From assembly GCF_008710155.1 (NCBI RefSeq), contig NZ_VYPZ01000011.1, positions 62,001 to 126,000 of the forward strand: a DNA stretch of 64,000 nt. The letters run 5' to 3'. The notes beneath the pieces are model-generated. The model saw nothing but the letters and a program-made list of their open reading frames with translations. It ran no database searches and had not been told where the DNA came from. The stretch's first letter is position 1; every line of letters starts with the position of its first letter. Positions 8,331 through 16,808 of the stretch are shown here, piece by piece. The position numbers were made by a program, and so were the translations under genes. The stretch is from Sphingobium limneticum (GTDB taxonomy: Bacteria > Pseudomonadota > Alphaproteobacteria > Sphingomonadales > Sphingomonadaceae).

Positions 8331-10168
8331 TGCGGGTCGACTTTATGCGGGTAGACAGGCGCGCCTTTCTGGGCGGTGCAGCAGCGCTCGCCCTCCCCGC
8401 GCAGGCAAAGGCCGCAAAAGCCAGCCTGTCGTTGGACAAGCCGATGGCCGCGCCCGATTGGGCGAGGATGCAGCGCCAGTTGCTGGACGCCAATGCGGTC
8501 GCCTGCGAAACATTCTATGCCGCCTATGTCGACCGGCGCGATCGACTCAAGGTGTTCGAGCGCTGGGGCGCCAATGACGGGCCGGATGACGCGGCGGAGG
8601 CGACCAACGACTGGTATCTGCTGCATGCGCTGGGCGGCAGCGACCGGATCAGGACGCTGGCCGCCCGTTTCTGGGAGGGGCATCTGCGCCAGTTCGCCGC
8701 CGCCCGCACGACCGATGTGCCGATCGCGCGTGCCGGCATGTATTTCCGCGAATTTCCCGTGCAGATGGATTGGCAGCATAATGCGGAGGGGCTGACCAGC
8801 TTCAACCTCATGGGGCTGTCCAGCCCGCGCGATCCGGCATTGCTGGCGCGCACGCGGCGCTATGCCGATTTCTACACCGGCCGTGATTCGACGGCGCCCA
8901 ATTACGACCCGGATCGCCGCATCATCCGCAGCCTGCTGAACGGCAGTCGCGGGCCGATGCTGCGCCAGGCCACACCGCTCGACTGGGCCGGGGATCCGTT
9001 CGATCCCACGCCCTTCCACATGGAACATGGCGAGACGAGCTATCAACAGACGCTCGACCATTATGCCGAATATGGCGATGTGGTCGGCGACAATCCATTG
9101 AATTTGCAGGCGACCACGCTCGGCCTGAACGCCTATGCGCTGGGCGGTGGGGAGCGGTTCCGCACATGGGCGCTCGACTATCTGGCCGCCTGGGCGGAGC
9201 GGGCAGCGAAGAATGGTGGCCTACTGCCCAGCCGGGTGCGCTCCGACGGCAAGGTGGGCGACGATTGGTGGCAGGGCGTCTATGGCTGGGGCTTTTCACC
9301 CATCGTGCCGCAGACCGGCATGCGAGAGGATCGCAATCGCGTGCCCCGATCGATCACCGCTTTCATGGGCGCGCTGCTGATGAGCGGGGACATGGCCTAT
9401 ATCGACTTGTGGCGACGGCAGACGGCGCGGATCAACGATGCCGCGCGCACTATCGACGGCACCCTGTCCGCGCCCACCATGCATGATGCGCAGGGCTGGT
9501 ATGGGTGGAAGCCCGGCCCCTATCGGACCAACGGCTTTGAAATCTGGTATATGTCGCAGCGCGCGGACGATCGCGCGGCAGCGGGCGACGATCCGTGGAT
9601 CGCCTTTCTAGAGGGGCGCAATGGCGATTATCCCGTTCAGGCGCTGACCGCCGATCTGGCGCGGGTGGCGCAGCGGGTGACGGCGCGAGAGCAGGACGAT
9701 ACCACGCCGCAGACGCGACTGGCGGACTGGCCGATCGGCATCAACCCGGCCAGCGTCAAAAGCTTGGTGCAGTTGATGACGGGCGGGCTGCATATCGCCC
9801 GGCCGCCCTGGTCGAAAACATCCCCGCCGCAAGGGGGCGTACCGCTCCATTGCCGCCTTCGCTATTTCGATCCGGTCGCAAGGCGCGCCGGCGTGCCGGC
9901 CGATGTAGGCGCGCTGGTCCACCGGCTGGCGGATCGGGAAACGGAGGTTACGATGGTCAATCTGGGCCGCCAGGCGCGCACCGTGACGATACAGGGCGGC
10001 GCCTATGCCGAACATCGGATCGACGGCGTGATGGTGGATGGTCGCAACATGGCCGTGGGCGGGCGCGATATCACGCTTCGACTGGAGCCGGGTTGCGGCG
10101 CGCGGTTGGTTTTGGCGATGACCCGCTATGCCAACCGGCCGACCTTGGCATTCCCCTGGGACCGATAA
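8330..10168 (+). CDS. Tat-exported protein of unknown function (612 aa)
   Basis: The N-terminus carries a twin-arginine signal (VDRRAFLGGAAALALPAQAKA); starts at 8330 or 8345 are both in frame and do not change the mature protein. The rest is soluble, rich in Trp, Tyr and His, with repeated helix-like blocks (WYLLHALGGSDRIRTLAARFW; YALGGGERFRTWALDYLAAWAERAA) that resemble helical-toroid glycan-active enzymes. The C-terminal 100 residues look like a beta-sandwich. I do not recognise a named family or a clear catalytic motif. Translational coupling to the ACS symporter and proximity to the TonB receptor suggest a periplasmic enzyme acting on the transported substrate, perhaps a sugar-acid-containing glycan or glycoside. 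Confidence 0.7.
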   Translation: MRVDFMRVDRRAFLGGAAALALPAQAKAAKASLSLDKPMAAPDWARMQRQLLDANAVACETFYAAYVDRRDRLKVFERWGANDGPDDAAEATNDWYLLHALGGSDRIRTLAARFWEGHLRQFAAARTTDVPIARAGMYFREFPVQMDWQHNAEGLTSFNLMGLSSPRDPALLARTRRYADFYTGRDSTAPNYDPDRRIIRSLLNGSRGPMLRQATPLDWAGDPFDPTPFHMEHGETSYQQTLDHYAEYGDVVGDNPLNLQATTLGLNAYALGGGERFRTWALDYLAAWAERAAKNGGLLPSRVRSDGKVGDDWWQGVYGWGFSPIVPQTGMREDRNRVPRSITAFMGALLMSGDMAYIDLWRRQTARINDAARTIDGTLSAPTMHDAQGWYGWKPGPYRTNGFEIWYMSQRADDRAAAGDDPWIAFLEGRNGDYPVQALTADLARVAQRVTAREQDDTTPQTRLADWPIGINPASVKSLVQLMTGGLHIARPPWSKTSPPQGGVPLHCRLRYFDPVARRAGVPADVGALVHRLADRETEVTMVNLGRQARTVTIQGGAYAEHRIDGVMVDGRNMAVGGRDITLRLEPGCGARLVLAMTRYANRPTLAFPWDR

Positions 10169-10178
10169 GTCTCTGCCC

Positions 10179-10201
10179 TGCCCCGGCGCGCTGCCGGGGC
10201 A
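10179..10201. terminator. Bidirectional hairpin between convergent genes
   Basis: TGCCCCGGC (10179-10187) pairs perfectly with GCCGGGGCA (10193-10201) around a 5-base loop. It sits 10 bases past the stop of the Tat-exported gene and 15 bases past the stop of the convergent small secreted gene. Confidence 0.6.
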
Positions 10202-10216
10202 ATGGCGGCGAGCCGA

Positions 10217-10477
10217 TCAGCGCTGGGCCAACTGCAGCGACGCCTTGCGGCTGATGGTCAGGCCAGCCTGTGCCCAGTCCGCCTTGGTCCGGCACTGGAC
10301 GGACGGCGTGCGCGACGCGATGCGGGTTTCGCGGAAGCAATAGCGGTCGGTTTTCGCCTGATAGGTCACCTTGGCATCGCCGAAACGGCCCTGCGGCTGC
10401 GCGAAAGCGGGGGTGGCGGCTGCCGAAACGGCGACGGTGGCGACGAGGATGGCGGCGGCAAATGCGATGGTCTTCAT
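10217..10477 (-). CDS. Small secreted protein of unknown function
   Basis: 86-aa protein starting at ATG 10477, preceded by an AAGGA ribosome site. A clear Sec signal peptide (MKTIAFAAAILVATVAVSAA) ends near AFA-QP. The mature part is about 60 residues and basic, with two cysteines (DRYCFRETR and SVQCRTKADW) that could form a disulfide. Similar short periplasmic proteins occur in sphingomonads, but I know of no assigned function. It stands alone, convergent with the gene to its left. An AT-rich segment upstream (about 10560-10670) may hold its promoter. Confidence 0.7.
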   Translation of the reverse strand: MKTIAFAAAILVATVAVSAAATPAFAQPQGRFGDAKVTYQAKTDRYCFRETRIASRTPSVQCRTKADWAQAGLTISRKASLQLAQR

Positions 10478-10672
10478 GATGATGGTCCTTCCCTGAAATC
10501 TCTCTGGCGATCCGTTGTGGATCATGCCGGGTACATTGCAGGGGCCGTGCCAATTCGCGAAAAGCGCGGAAAATCGGGCTTTTCAAAAATTGGATCGATA
10601 ATGTCGAAAAATATTATTCCACTATTTGGTAAAAAATACCGCTTTTGCGGATAAATTCCACACCAAATGAAA

Positions 10673-10696
10673 AGGCGGCACCCACTGGCGCCGCCT
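10673..10696 (-). terminator. Intrinsic terminator of the MHS transporter gene
   Basis: AGGCGGC (10673-10679) and GCCGCCT (10690-10696) form a GC-rich hairpin. On the minus strand it is followed by TTTTC. It lies about 30 bases beyond the stop of the transporter that ends at 10728. Confidence 0.7.
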
Positions 10697-10727
10697 CTCT
10701 ACGATTTCACCTGTACAACTCGCTGTC

Positions 10728-12398
10728 TCAGTCTTCGATATTTCGGCGGAACGTCTCCGGCAGGAACAGCAGCCCGACCACCACGGTCAATGCGGCAACC
10801 ACCACCGGATACCACAGGCCGTAATAGATATCTCCGGTCGCCGCGACCATGGCGAAGGCCGTGGTCGGCAGGAAGCCGCCGAACCAGCCATTGCCGATAT
10901 GATAGGGCAGCGACATCGACGTGTAGCGGATGCGACTGGGGAAAAGTTCGACCAGCATCGCCGCGATCGGGCCGTAGACCATCGTCACCAGCATCGCGAG
11001 CGCCCACAATATGGCGACCACCGCCACCTTGTTGATCTGCGCCGTGTCCGCCTTGGCCGGATAGCCCGCCGTGGCAAGGCCCGCCTTCAGATCGTCCTGA
11101 AACGCGGTAATGGCCGCCTTCTTGTCATCGCCCGCCAGCGTGGCGGGATCGGGCGCGGTAAAGCTGACCGCACCGATCTTCACGATGGCGGCGCTGCCAG
11201 CCGGCGCTTCGACATTGTCATAGCTGGCGCTGGCCTTGGCCAGATAGGTCTTTGCGATGTCGCAGCTCGACGTGTCGAACTTGTTCTTGCCCACGGGGTC
11301 GAACTGGAACGAACATTCCTTGCTGTTGGCGACGACGGTGATGGGGGCGGACGCCTGCGCCGCCGCCAGCGCGGGATTGGCGGCATGGGTCAGCGCGCCG
11401 AACAGCGGGAAATAGGTGATCGCCGCCAGTGCGCAGCCGCCCAATATGATCGGCTTTCGCCCGATCTTGTCCGACAACCAGCCGAAGAAGACGAAGAAGG
11501 GCGTGGCCAGCGCCAGCGCGATGGCGATCAGGATATTGGCGGTCGCGCCATCGACCTTCAGCGTCTTTTCCAGGAAGAAGAGCGCGTAGAATTGCCCCGC
11601 ATACCAGACCACCGCCTGCCCCGCGACAGCACCCAGTAGCGCGATGATGACCCAGCGCAGATTGCCCCATTGGCCGAACGCCTCGGTCAGCGGCGCCTTG
11701 GACGTCTTGCCCTCATCCTTCATCTTCTGAAAGACGGGGCTTTCGTTGAGTTGCAGGCGTATCCACATCGACACGCCCAGCAGCAGAATCGAAATCAGGA
11801 AGGGCAGGCGCCAGCCCCAAGCCGCGAACGCTTCCTCACCCAACGCGAAACGGAAACCGATCACCACCAGCAGCGCCGCGAACAGGCCGAAGGTCGCGGT
11901 GGTCTGAATCCAGCTGGTATAAAGGCCGCGTTTCCCCTCAGGCGCATGTTCGGCGACATAGGTGGCAGCCCCACCATATTCGCCGCCCAGCGCCAGCCCT
12001 TGCGCCAATCGCATGATCAGCAGGATGATGGGCGCCGCCACGCCGATGCTGGCGTAGCTGGGCAACAGGCCGACGGCAAAGGTCGACAGGCCCATGATTC
12101 CCATGGTGACGAGGAAAGTGTTCTTGCGCCCGACCAGATCGCCGATCCGCCCGAACACCAGCGCGCCGAAGGGCCGTACCGCAAAGCCCGCCGCGAATGC
12201 CGCCAGCGCGAAGATGAAGCCGGTCGTCTCGTTCACGCCCGAAAAGAACTGGGCGCTGATATAGGTGGCCAGCAGCCCGTAAAGATAGAAATCATACCAT
12301 TCGAACACCGTCCCCAATGAGGACGCGGCGATGACGAGTTTCTCGTTCTGCGTCGCCGCATGCTGTTTCGGCTGGCCGTCGTCATAGGTCGTCGCCAT
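10728..12398 (-). CDS. MFS transporter, MHS (metabolite:H+ symporter) family with a large inserted domain
   Basis: 556-aa symporter of the ProP/ShiA/KgtP class. ATG 12398 follows AAAGGAG by 8 bases. Family motifs are visible: VFEWYDFYLYG (residues 31-41), FGRIGDLVGRK (82-92), RLAQGLALGGEYGGA (130-144) and ELFPSRIRYTSMSLPYH near the C-terminus. Family members are usually about 430-450 aa. Here residues about 338-456, between a late pair of helices, form a hydrophilic insertion with two cysteines (C362, C379) and no membrane segment. The expected location is periplasmic. It lies upstream of no obvious enzyme gene, and the porin gene precedes it on the same strand, 56 bases away. The substrate is probably a carboxylate or zwitterion. 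Confidence 0.85.
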   Translation of the reverse strand: MATTYDDGQPKQHAATQNEKLVIAASSLGTVFEWYDFYLYGLLATYISAQFFSGVNETTGFIFALAAFAAGFAVRPFGALVFGRIGDLVGRKNTFLVTMGIMGLSTFAVGLLPSYASIGVAAPIILLIMRLAQGLALGGEYGGAATYVAEHAPEGKRGLYTSWIQTTATFGLFAALLVVIGFRFALGEEAFAAWGWRLPFLISILLLGVSMWIRLQLNESPVFQKMKDEGKTSKAPLTEAFGQWGNLRWVIIALLGAVAGQAVVWYAGQFYALFFLEKTLKVDGATANILIAIALALATPFFVFFGWLSDKIGRKPIILGGCALAAITYFPLFGALTHAANPALAAAQASAPITVVANSKECSFQFDPVGKNKFDTSSCDIAKTYLAKASASYDNVEAPAGSAAIVKIGAVSFTAPDPATLAGDDKKAAITAFQDDLKAGLATAGYPAKADTAQINKVAVVAILWALAMLVTMVYGPIAAMLVELFPSRIRYTSMSLPYHIGNGWFGGFLPTTAFAMVAATGDIYYGLWYPVVVAALTVVVGLLFLPETFRRNIED

Positions 12399-12454
12399 AA
12401 GCCCCTCTCCTTTCAAGTGCGATTGCCAGTCGGGTGGAATCGCGTGAACCCAAG

Positions 12455-13876
12455 TCAGAATGTATATTTGGCCGCCATCTCAAGCCGGTCCATCTGGCCC
12501 TTGAGGCCACTGACGACGTTCCGTTGAGCATGACGATATTCGATGCCGAGGTCGAGATGTTCGACCGGGGACCAGAAGATGTTGCCCGCCAGACTATAGG
12601 CCGCCTTGTCCGCCAGCCCCGGCACGATGAAATCCGATGGATAATAAGCGCGGTGATAGCCCGCCATGAAGGTGGAGCGCAGGCTGTCGGTCCAGCCCAG
12701 CTTCACCGCGGCATAGCCCGACAGATTGCTGACCAGCCCCAGCCGCTGCGCCCGAGCCGGATCGTCCACGACGTCGGCCACCGCGCCCAGCCCCAGATAG
12801 CGGCCGATGCCGCGACCATAGGTGGCGAGCAGGCGCACATCATGCCGCCCCTGCGGCCCGAAGGCGACGCGCGCGCCGCCGCTGACGCCCCAGCCCATGG
12901 CCGTATCGCCCTGCGCGCCGCCCTGTTCCTCACGATTCACCGAAAGCATTCGCATCAGCCCGGCGACATGCCATTCCAGCGCCTTGCTCTTATACGCCAG
13001 CTTGGCCACCAGATCGGGCATCCGGTCATTGTCACGGTCGACCAGCGCCGCAGCAGCCGGCGTCACCGTCTCCGTCTGTGGGTTTTCCGCCGCCAGATAG
13101 AGCGACAGATTGTCGCCCAATGGCTGACGATATTGCGCGATCAACTGGCGCACGAAAACGGTGCCCTCCATCGGTCCGACAAAATCGGTGGTTTCGGGCA
13201 GCAGGCTGGGACTCTGGAACGTCGTCCATTCCTGCCCCAGCAGCCAGTTGCCATAGGTGAAATAGGCACGGCGCAGCGTCGGCGTATAGGGATTGGTCGC
13301 GCGCTGCGCCCCGGCCGGGGCGGTCGCCAGCCCGAAGTCGAACTCGATATGGCTTTTGAGCGTCTTGGCGCCCACCGGCGTTTCCGTCTCGAAAGACAGT
13401 CGGCTCTGCCGGGCATGGCCGATCACGTCGTGGCTGCTGCGGCCACCGACCGGAATCTGCTGCGGCAGGTAGAATTCCTTGCCCAGCGCGCCGCCCGGCA
13501 TTTCGCCATCATCATAGCGGGTCGCACTGCCCACCATCTTGACGAATCCACCGATCTTGAAGCTGGTGCCGCCAATCTGGAAGCCTTCCGCCGCTGGCTT
13601 GTTTTCCAGCGCGGCAACGCGATCGTCGGCCTTTCGGGCAATCTGCGCCGACGCCTGCCGGTCGGCCTGCTGGTCTGTGCGGGCCGCCTGCAACTCGCCC
13701 TTGAGCGCCGTCACCGCCGCTTCCAACTGGTTGAGGCGCGCTTCGAGTTCCGCCTCGCGCGGAGTCTGGGCGCGGACGGCCGGCCCGGCAAAAATGGCCG
13801 CCGTCAGAGCGCCTATCGCGGCGCTATTTCGCCAGTTTCGATAAGTCGGCCAACTTGCCGACGTCGCTAATGTCAT
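12455..13876 (-). CDS. DcaP-like outer-membrane porin
   Basis: About 473-aa porin. ATG 13876 is preferred over ATG 13879 because GGAGAGG then sits at a normal 7-base spacing. A signal peptide ends near PAVRAQ. It is followed by a coiled-coil region (residues about 38-92, REAELEARLNQLEAAVTALK onward), as in trimeric DcaP channels, and then a beta-barrel ending in Phe (MDRLEMAAKYTF). DcaP proteins pass negatively charged small molecules such as dicarboxylates. The gene is followed on the same strand by the MHS symporter, so the pair may move one organic acid across both membranes. It is divergent from acsA, which hints at carbon-source-linked expression. Confidence 0.85.
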   Translation of the reverse strand: MTLATSASWPTYRNWRNSAAIGALTAAIFAGPAVRAQTPREAELEARLNQLEAAVTALKGELQAARTDQQADRQASAQIARKADDRVAALENKPAAEGFQIGGTSFKIGGFVKMVGSATRYDDGEMPGGALGKEFYLPQQIPVGGRSSHDVIGHARQSRLSFETETPVGAKTLKSHIEFDFGLATAPAGAQRATNPYTPTLRRAYFTYGNWLLGQEWTTFQSPSLLPETTDFVGPMEGTVFVRQLIAQYRQPLGDNLSLYLAAENPQTETVTPAAAALVDRDNDRMPDLVAKLAYKSKALEWHVAGLMRMLSVNREEQGGAQGDTAMGWGVSGGARVAFGPQGRHDVRLLATYGRGIGRYLGLGAVADVVDDPARAQRLGLVSNLSGYAAVKLGWTDSLRSTFMAGYHRAYYPSDFIVPGLADKAAYSLAGNIFWSPVEHLDLGIEYRHAQRNVVSGLKGQMDRLEMAAKYTF

Positions 13877-13993
13877 CATGCCTCTCCGTGCCGGACGATC
13901 CCGTCTGTGCGGGGTTGGTGGCAAGTCCGGCCTGTGTCGCCATCATGCGGAGGAAGCGGGGGTGGAGAGAAGGCGGACCATGGTGCCAAAGAC

Positions 13994-14011
13994 CCTCGAC
14001 TTTGGTCGAGG
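13994..14011. promoter_or_regulatory. Hairpin in the porin-acsA divergent region
   Basis: CCTCGAC and GTCGAGG form a 7-bp stem with a 4-base loop in the 194-base divergent spacer, 60 bases upstream of acsA. It may be an operator or a 5' leader structure. CrbR control of acs is known in other proteobacteria, but its site here cannot be named. Confidence 0.3.
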
Positions 14012-14070
14012 ATGGCGGGCGCCGGGCGCTGCGTTAGGCTGAGGCAAAGAGCTGGAGAGGTTCTCGATAT

Positions 14071-16014
14071 ATGAGCGAAGCGCTATACCCCGTTCCTGCC
14101 GCCCTGGCTGCCGACGCCCGCATCACCGCCACCACCGCCGCCGACATGCACGCGATGGCCGCGTCCGACCCCGATGCCTTCTGGCGCGAGCAGGCCCAGC
14201 GGCTGGACTGGATTACCCCTTTCACCAAGGTCAATGAAAGCAGCTTCGATGAGGCCGATTTCGGCATCAGCTGGTTTGCCGACGGACAGCTGAACGTCAG
14301 CGCCAACTGCATCGACCGCCATCTGGCCGGGCGTGGCGAACAGCCCGCGATCATCTGGGAAGGGGACGATCCTTCCGAAAGCCGCATCATCACCTACGCG
14401 CAGCTGCATGAGGAAGTCTGCCGCTTCGCCAATGTGCTCAAAAGTCAGGGCGTGCAACGCGGCGATCGCGTCACGCTCTATCTGCCGATGATTCCGGAGG
14501 CCGCCTTCGCCATGCTGGCCTGTACCCGGATCGGCGCGGTTCATTCGATCGTCTTTGCCGGCTTCTCGCCCGACAGTCTGGCCAGCCGCATCCGCGATTG
14601 CGACTCCCGCATCGTCATCACCGCCGACGAAGGGCTGCGCGGCGGGAAGAAGGTCGCGCTCAAGGCCAATGTCGATGCCGCCATCGCCCATTGTACCTCG
14701 GTAGAAAAGGTCATCGTCGTCCAGCGCACCGGCGCGAACGTACCGATGCAAGACGGCCGCGACCTGTTCTACGGCCCCGCCCGCGATGCCGCTGCCACCG
14801 ACTATGCGCCCGAGGCGATGGGCGCAGAAGACCCGCTCTTCATCCTCTACACCTCCGGCTCCACCGGCACGCCCAAGGGCGTGCTGCATTCGACCGGCGG
14901 CTATCTGCTCTGGGCGTCGATGACGCATGAGCATGTGTTCGATTACCGCCCCGGCGAGGTCTATTGGTGTACCGCCGACATCGGCTGGGTCACGGGCCAC
15001 AGCTATGTCGTCTATGGCCCGCTGGCCAATGGCGCGACCAGCTTGATGTTCGAAGGCGTCCCCAACTATCCCGACCATAGCCGCTTCTGGCAGATATGCG
15101 ACAAGTGGCAGGTGTCGATCTTCTACACCGCGCCCACGGCGCTGCGCGCGCTGATGCGCGAAGGCGACGCCTATGTGCAGGCCGCCAGCCGCACGTCGCT
15201 GCGCATATTGGGCAGCGTGGGCGAACCGATCAATCCCGAAGCCTGGGAATGGTATCACCGCATCGTGGGCGAAGGGCGTTGCCCGATCGTAGACACATGG
15301 TGGCAGACGGAAACCGGCGGGATATTGATCGCCCCCCTGCCCGGCGCCACCGACCTGAAACCCGGCTCCGCCACAAAGCCGCTGTTCGGCGTTCATCCCC
15401 TGCTGGTCGATGCGGAGGGCAAGGCGCTGGACGGCGCGACCGAGGGCAATTTGTGCATCGCCAAAAGCTGGCCGGGGCAGATGCGCACCGTCTATGGCGA
15501 CCATGAGCGCTTCTTCCAGACCTATTTCACGACCTATCCCGGCCGCTATTTCACCGGCGACGGCGCCCGCCGCGACGAGGATGGCTATTATTGGATCACC
15601 GGGCGCGTGGACGACGTCATCAACGTGTCCGGGCACCGCATGGGCACGGCGGAAATCGAAAGTGCGCTGGTCGCCCATGCCAAGGTCGCCGAAGCCGCCG
15701 TCGTCGGCATGCCCCATGCGATCAAGGGTCAGGGCATCTATGCCTATGTGACGCTGAACGCGAACGAAGAGCCGTCGGACGCGTTGCGCAAGCTGCTCGT
15801 CGCCTGGGTGCGCAACGAAATCGGGCCGATCGCGACGCCCGACATCATCCAGTTCGCGCCCGGCCTGCCCAAGACCCGGTCGGGCAAGATCATGCGCCGC
15901 ATCCTGCGCAAGATCGCGGAGGGCGAAACCGGCGCATTGGGCGATATTTCGACGCTAGCTGATCCGTCGGTGGTCGAAAGACTGATCGCCGACAGCCAGT
16001 TGGCGCACGCCTGA
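14071..16014 (+). CDS. acsA: Acetyl-coenzyme A synthetase
   Basis: 647-aa AMP-forming enzyme converting acetate, ATP and CoA to acetyl-CoA via acetyl-AMP, in the cytoplasm. Full length, with GGAGAGG ahead of ATG 14071. Adenylation motifs are present: [11 protein letters not shown] near residue 260, [49 protein letters not shown]. The C-terminal PKTRSGK motif is at 600-606, whose last Lys (K606) is the residue acetylated to switch Acs off in enterobacteria. The next two genes encode a CrbR-like regulator and a CrbS-like kinase, the known acs-controlling pair in Vibrio and Pseudomonas. No acetylase or deacetylase gene is adjacent. Confidence 0.96.
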   Translation: MSEALYPVPAALAADARITATTAADMHAMAASDPDAFWREQAQRLDWITPFTKVNESSFDEADFGISWFADGQLNVSANCIDRHLAGRGEQPAIIWEGDDPSESRIITYAQLHEEVCRFANVLKSQGVQRGDRVTLYLPMIPEAAFAMLACTRIGAVHSIVFAGFSPDSLASRIRDCDSRIVITADEGLRGGKKVALKANVDAAIAHCTSVEKVIVVQRTGANVPMQDGRDLFYGPARDAAATDYAPEAMGAEDPLFILYTSGSTGTPKGVLHSTGGYLLWASMTHEHVFDYRPGEVYWCTADIGWVTGHSYVVYGPLANGATSLMFEGVPNYPDHSRFWQICDKWQVSIFYTAPTALRALMREGDAYVQAASRTSLRILGSVGEPINPEAWEWYHRIVGEGRCPIVDTWWQTETGGILIAPLPGATDLKPGSATKPLFGVHPLLVDAEGKALDGATEGNLCIAKSWPGQMRTVYGDHERFFQTYFTTYPGRYFTGDGARRDEDGYYWITGRVDDVINVSGHRMGTAEIESALVAHAKVAEAAVVGMPHAIKGQGIYAYVTLNANEEPSDALRKLLVAWVRNEIGPIATPDIIQFAPGLPKTRSGKIMRRILRKIAEGETGALGDISTLADPSVVERLIADSQLAHA

Positions 16015-16047
16015 CAGACCGTTTGAGCAACGGAAAATAACCATAAA

Positions 16048-16075
16048 GGGCTTGCCCCCTGTCGGGGCAAGTCCC
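16048..16075 (+). terminator. Hairpin after acsA
   Basis: GGGCTTGCCCC (16048-16058) pairs with GGGGCAAGTCC (16064-16074) through 11 pairs including one G-U, with a 5-base loop, 33 bases after the acsA stop. There is no T-tract, so it may reduce rather than stop read-through into crbR. Confidence 0.5.
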
Positions 16076-16149
16076 TATCCCGGACCGGTGAAAGACCGGC
16101 CGTATCGGCCCCGGAGAGGAAAGCGACGCTGACGACGACGCCTGCGACA

Positions 16150-16776
16150 TTGGGCACCATATTGGTGGCGGACGATCATCCGCTGTTTCGTCAGGCGCTG
16201 GTCATGGCGGTGGAGGCGGTCGCCCCGCAGGCGCGTGTCGCAGAAGCATCGACCCTCGATCGCGCCGTGGAGATCGCCAACGCGACCAGCGATCTTCTCC
16301 TCATCCTGCTGGACCTCAAAATGCCCGGATCGGCTGGCTTTTCGGGCGTCGCCCTGCTCCATGCCGAGCGCCCCTCCGTCCCCATCCTCGTCATTTCCAG
16401 TGCGGAGGCGCAGGTCGCTTCCCCCGAAGCCCGCCGCTATGGCGCGGTCGGCTTCATCGGCAAGGATCAGGATCTGTCCGTGATCGAACAGGCGATCGCC
16501 GCTGCGCTGGAGGGCAACAGCCCTGCCCCGGTGGCCGTGCCCGCCGGCGATATCGATGATATGGCGCATAAGGTCGCATCGCTCACACCCACGCAGTTGC
16601 GCGTTCTGCTGGGCGTGCTGGATGGTCAGTTGAACAAGCAGATCGCCTATGAATTGGGCGTGGCGGAATCGACCATCAAGTCGCACATGACGACTGTGCT
16701 GGCGAAGCTGGGCGTACAGAACCGCACGCAGGCAGCACTGGCCGCGCGCGCGCTCGGGCTGGGCGCGGATCGGTGA
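16150..16776 (+). CDS. crbR: LuxR-type response regulator, CrbR-like
   Basis: 208-aa DNA-binding response regulator. The receiver domain (residues 1-120) has the acidic pair D8-D9, phospho-acceptor D55 (LLDLKMPG) and Lys near 104 (GKDQD). A LuxR/NarL helix-turn-helix follows at about 145-200 (LTPTQLRVLLGVLDGQLNKQIAYELGV). It lies between acsA and the convergent histidine kinase with an SLC5 domain, which is the CrbS/CrbR arrangement. The start is uncertain. TTG 16150 gives a typical N-terminus but has no ribosome site. An in-frame CTG at 16129, 8 bases after GGAGAGGA, would add seven residues. No ATG or GTG is available close by. Confidence 0.85.
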   Translation: MGTILVADDHPLFRQALVMAVEAVAPQARVAEASTLDRAVEIANATSDLLLILLDLKMPGSAGFSGVALLHAERPSVPILVISSAEAQVASPEARRYGAVGFIGKDQDLSVIEQAIAAALEGNSPAPVAVPAGDIDDMAHKVASLTPTQLRVLLGVLDGQLNKQIAYELGVAESTIKSHMTTVLAKLGVQNRTQAALAARALGLGADR

Positions 16777-16808
16777 CAACTTGAACCTATATGGTTCATT
16801 TTCAGCGA

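Noticed and set aside
12434-13870. 478-residue open frame opposite the porin
   Set aside because: Shadow frame; the porin has signal peptide, coiled coil and barrel features.
14083-15717. 544-residue open frame antisense to acsA
   Set aside because: Shadow frame of acsA with no recognisable domain.
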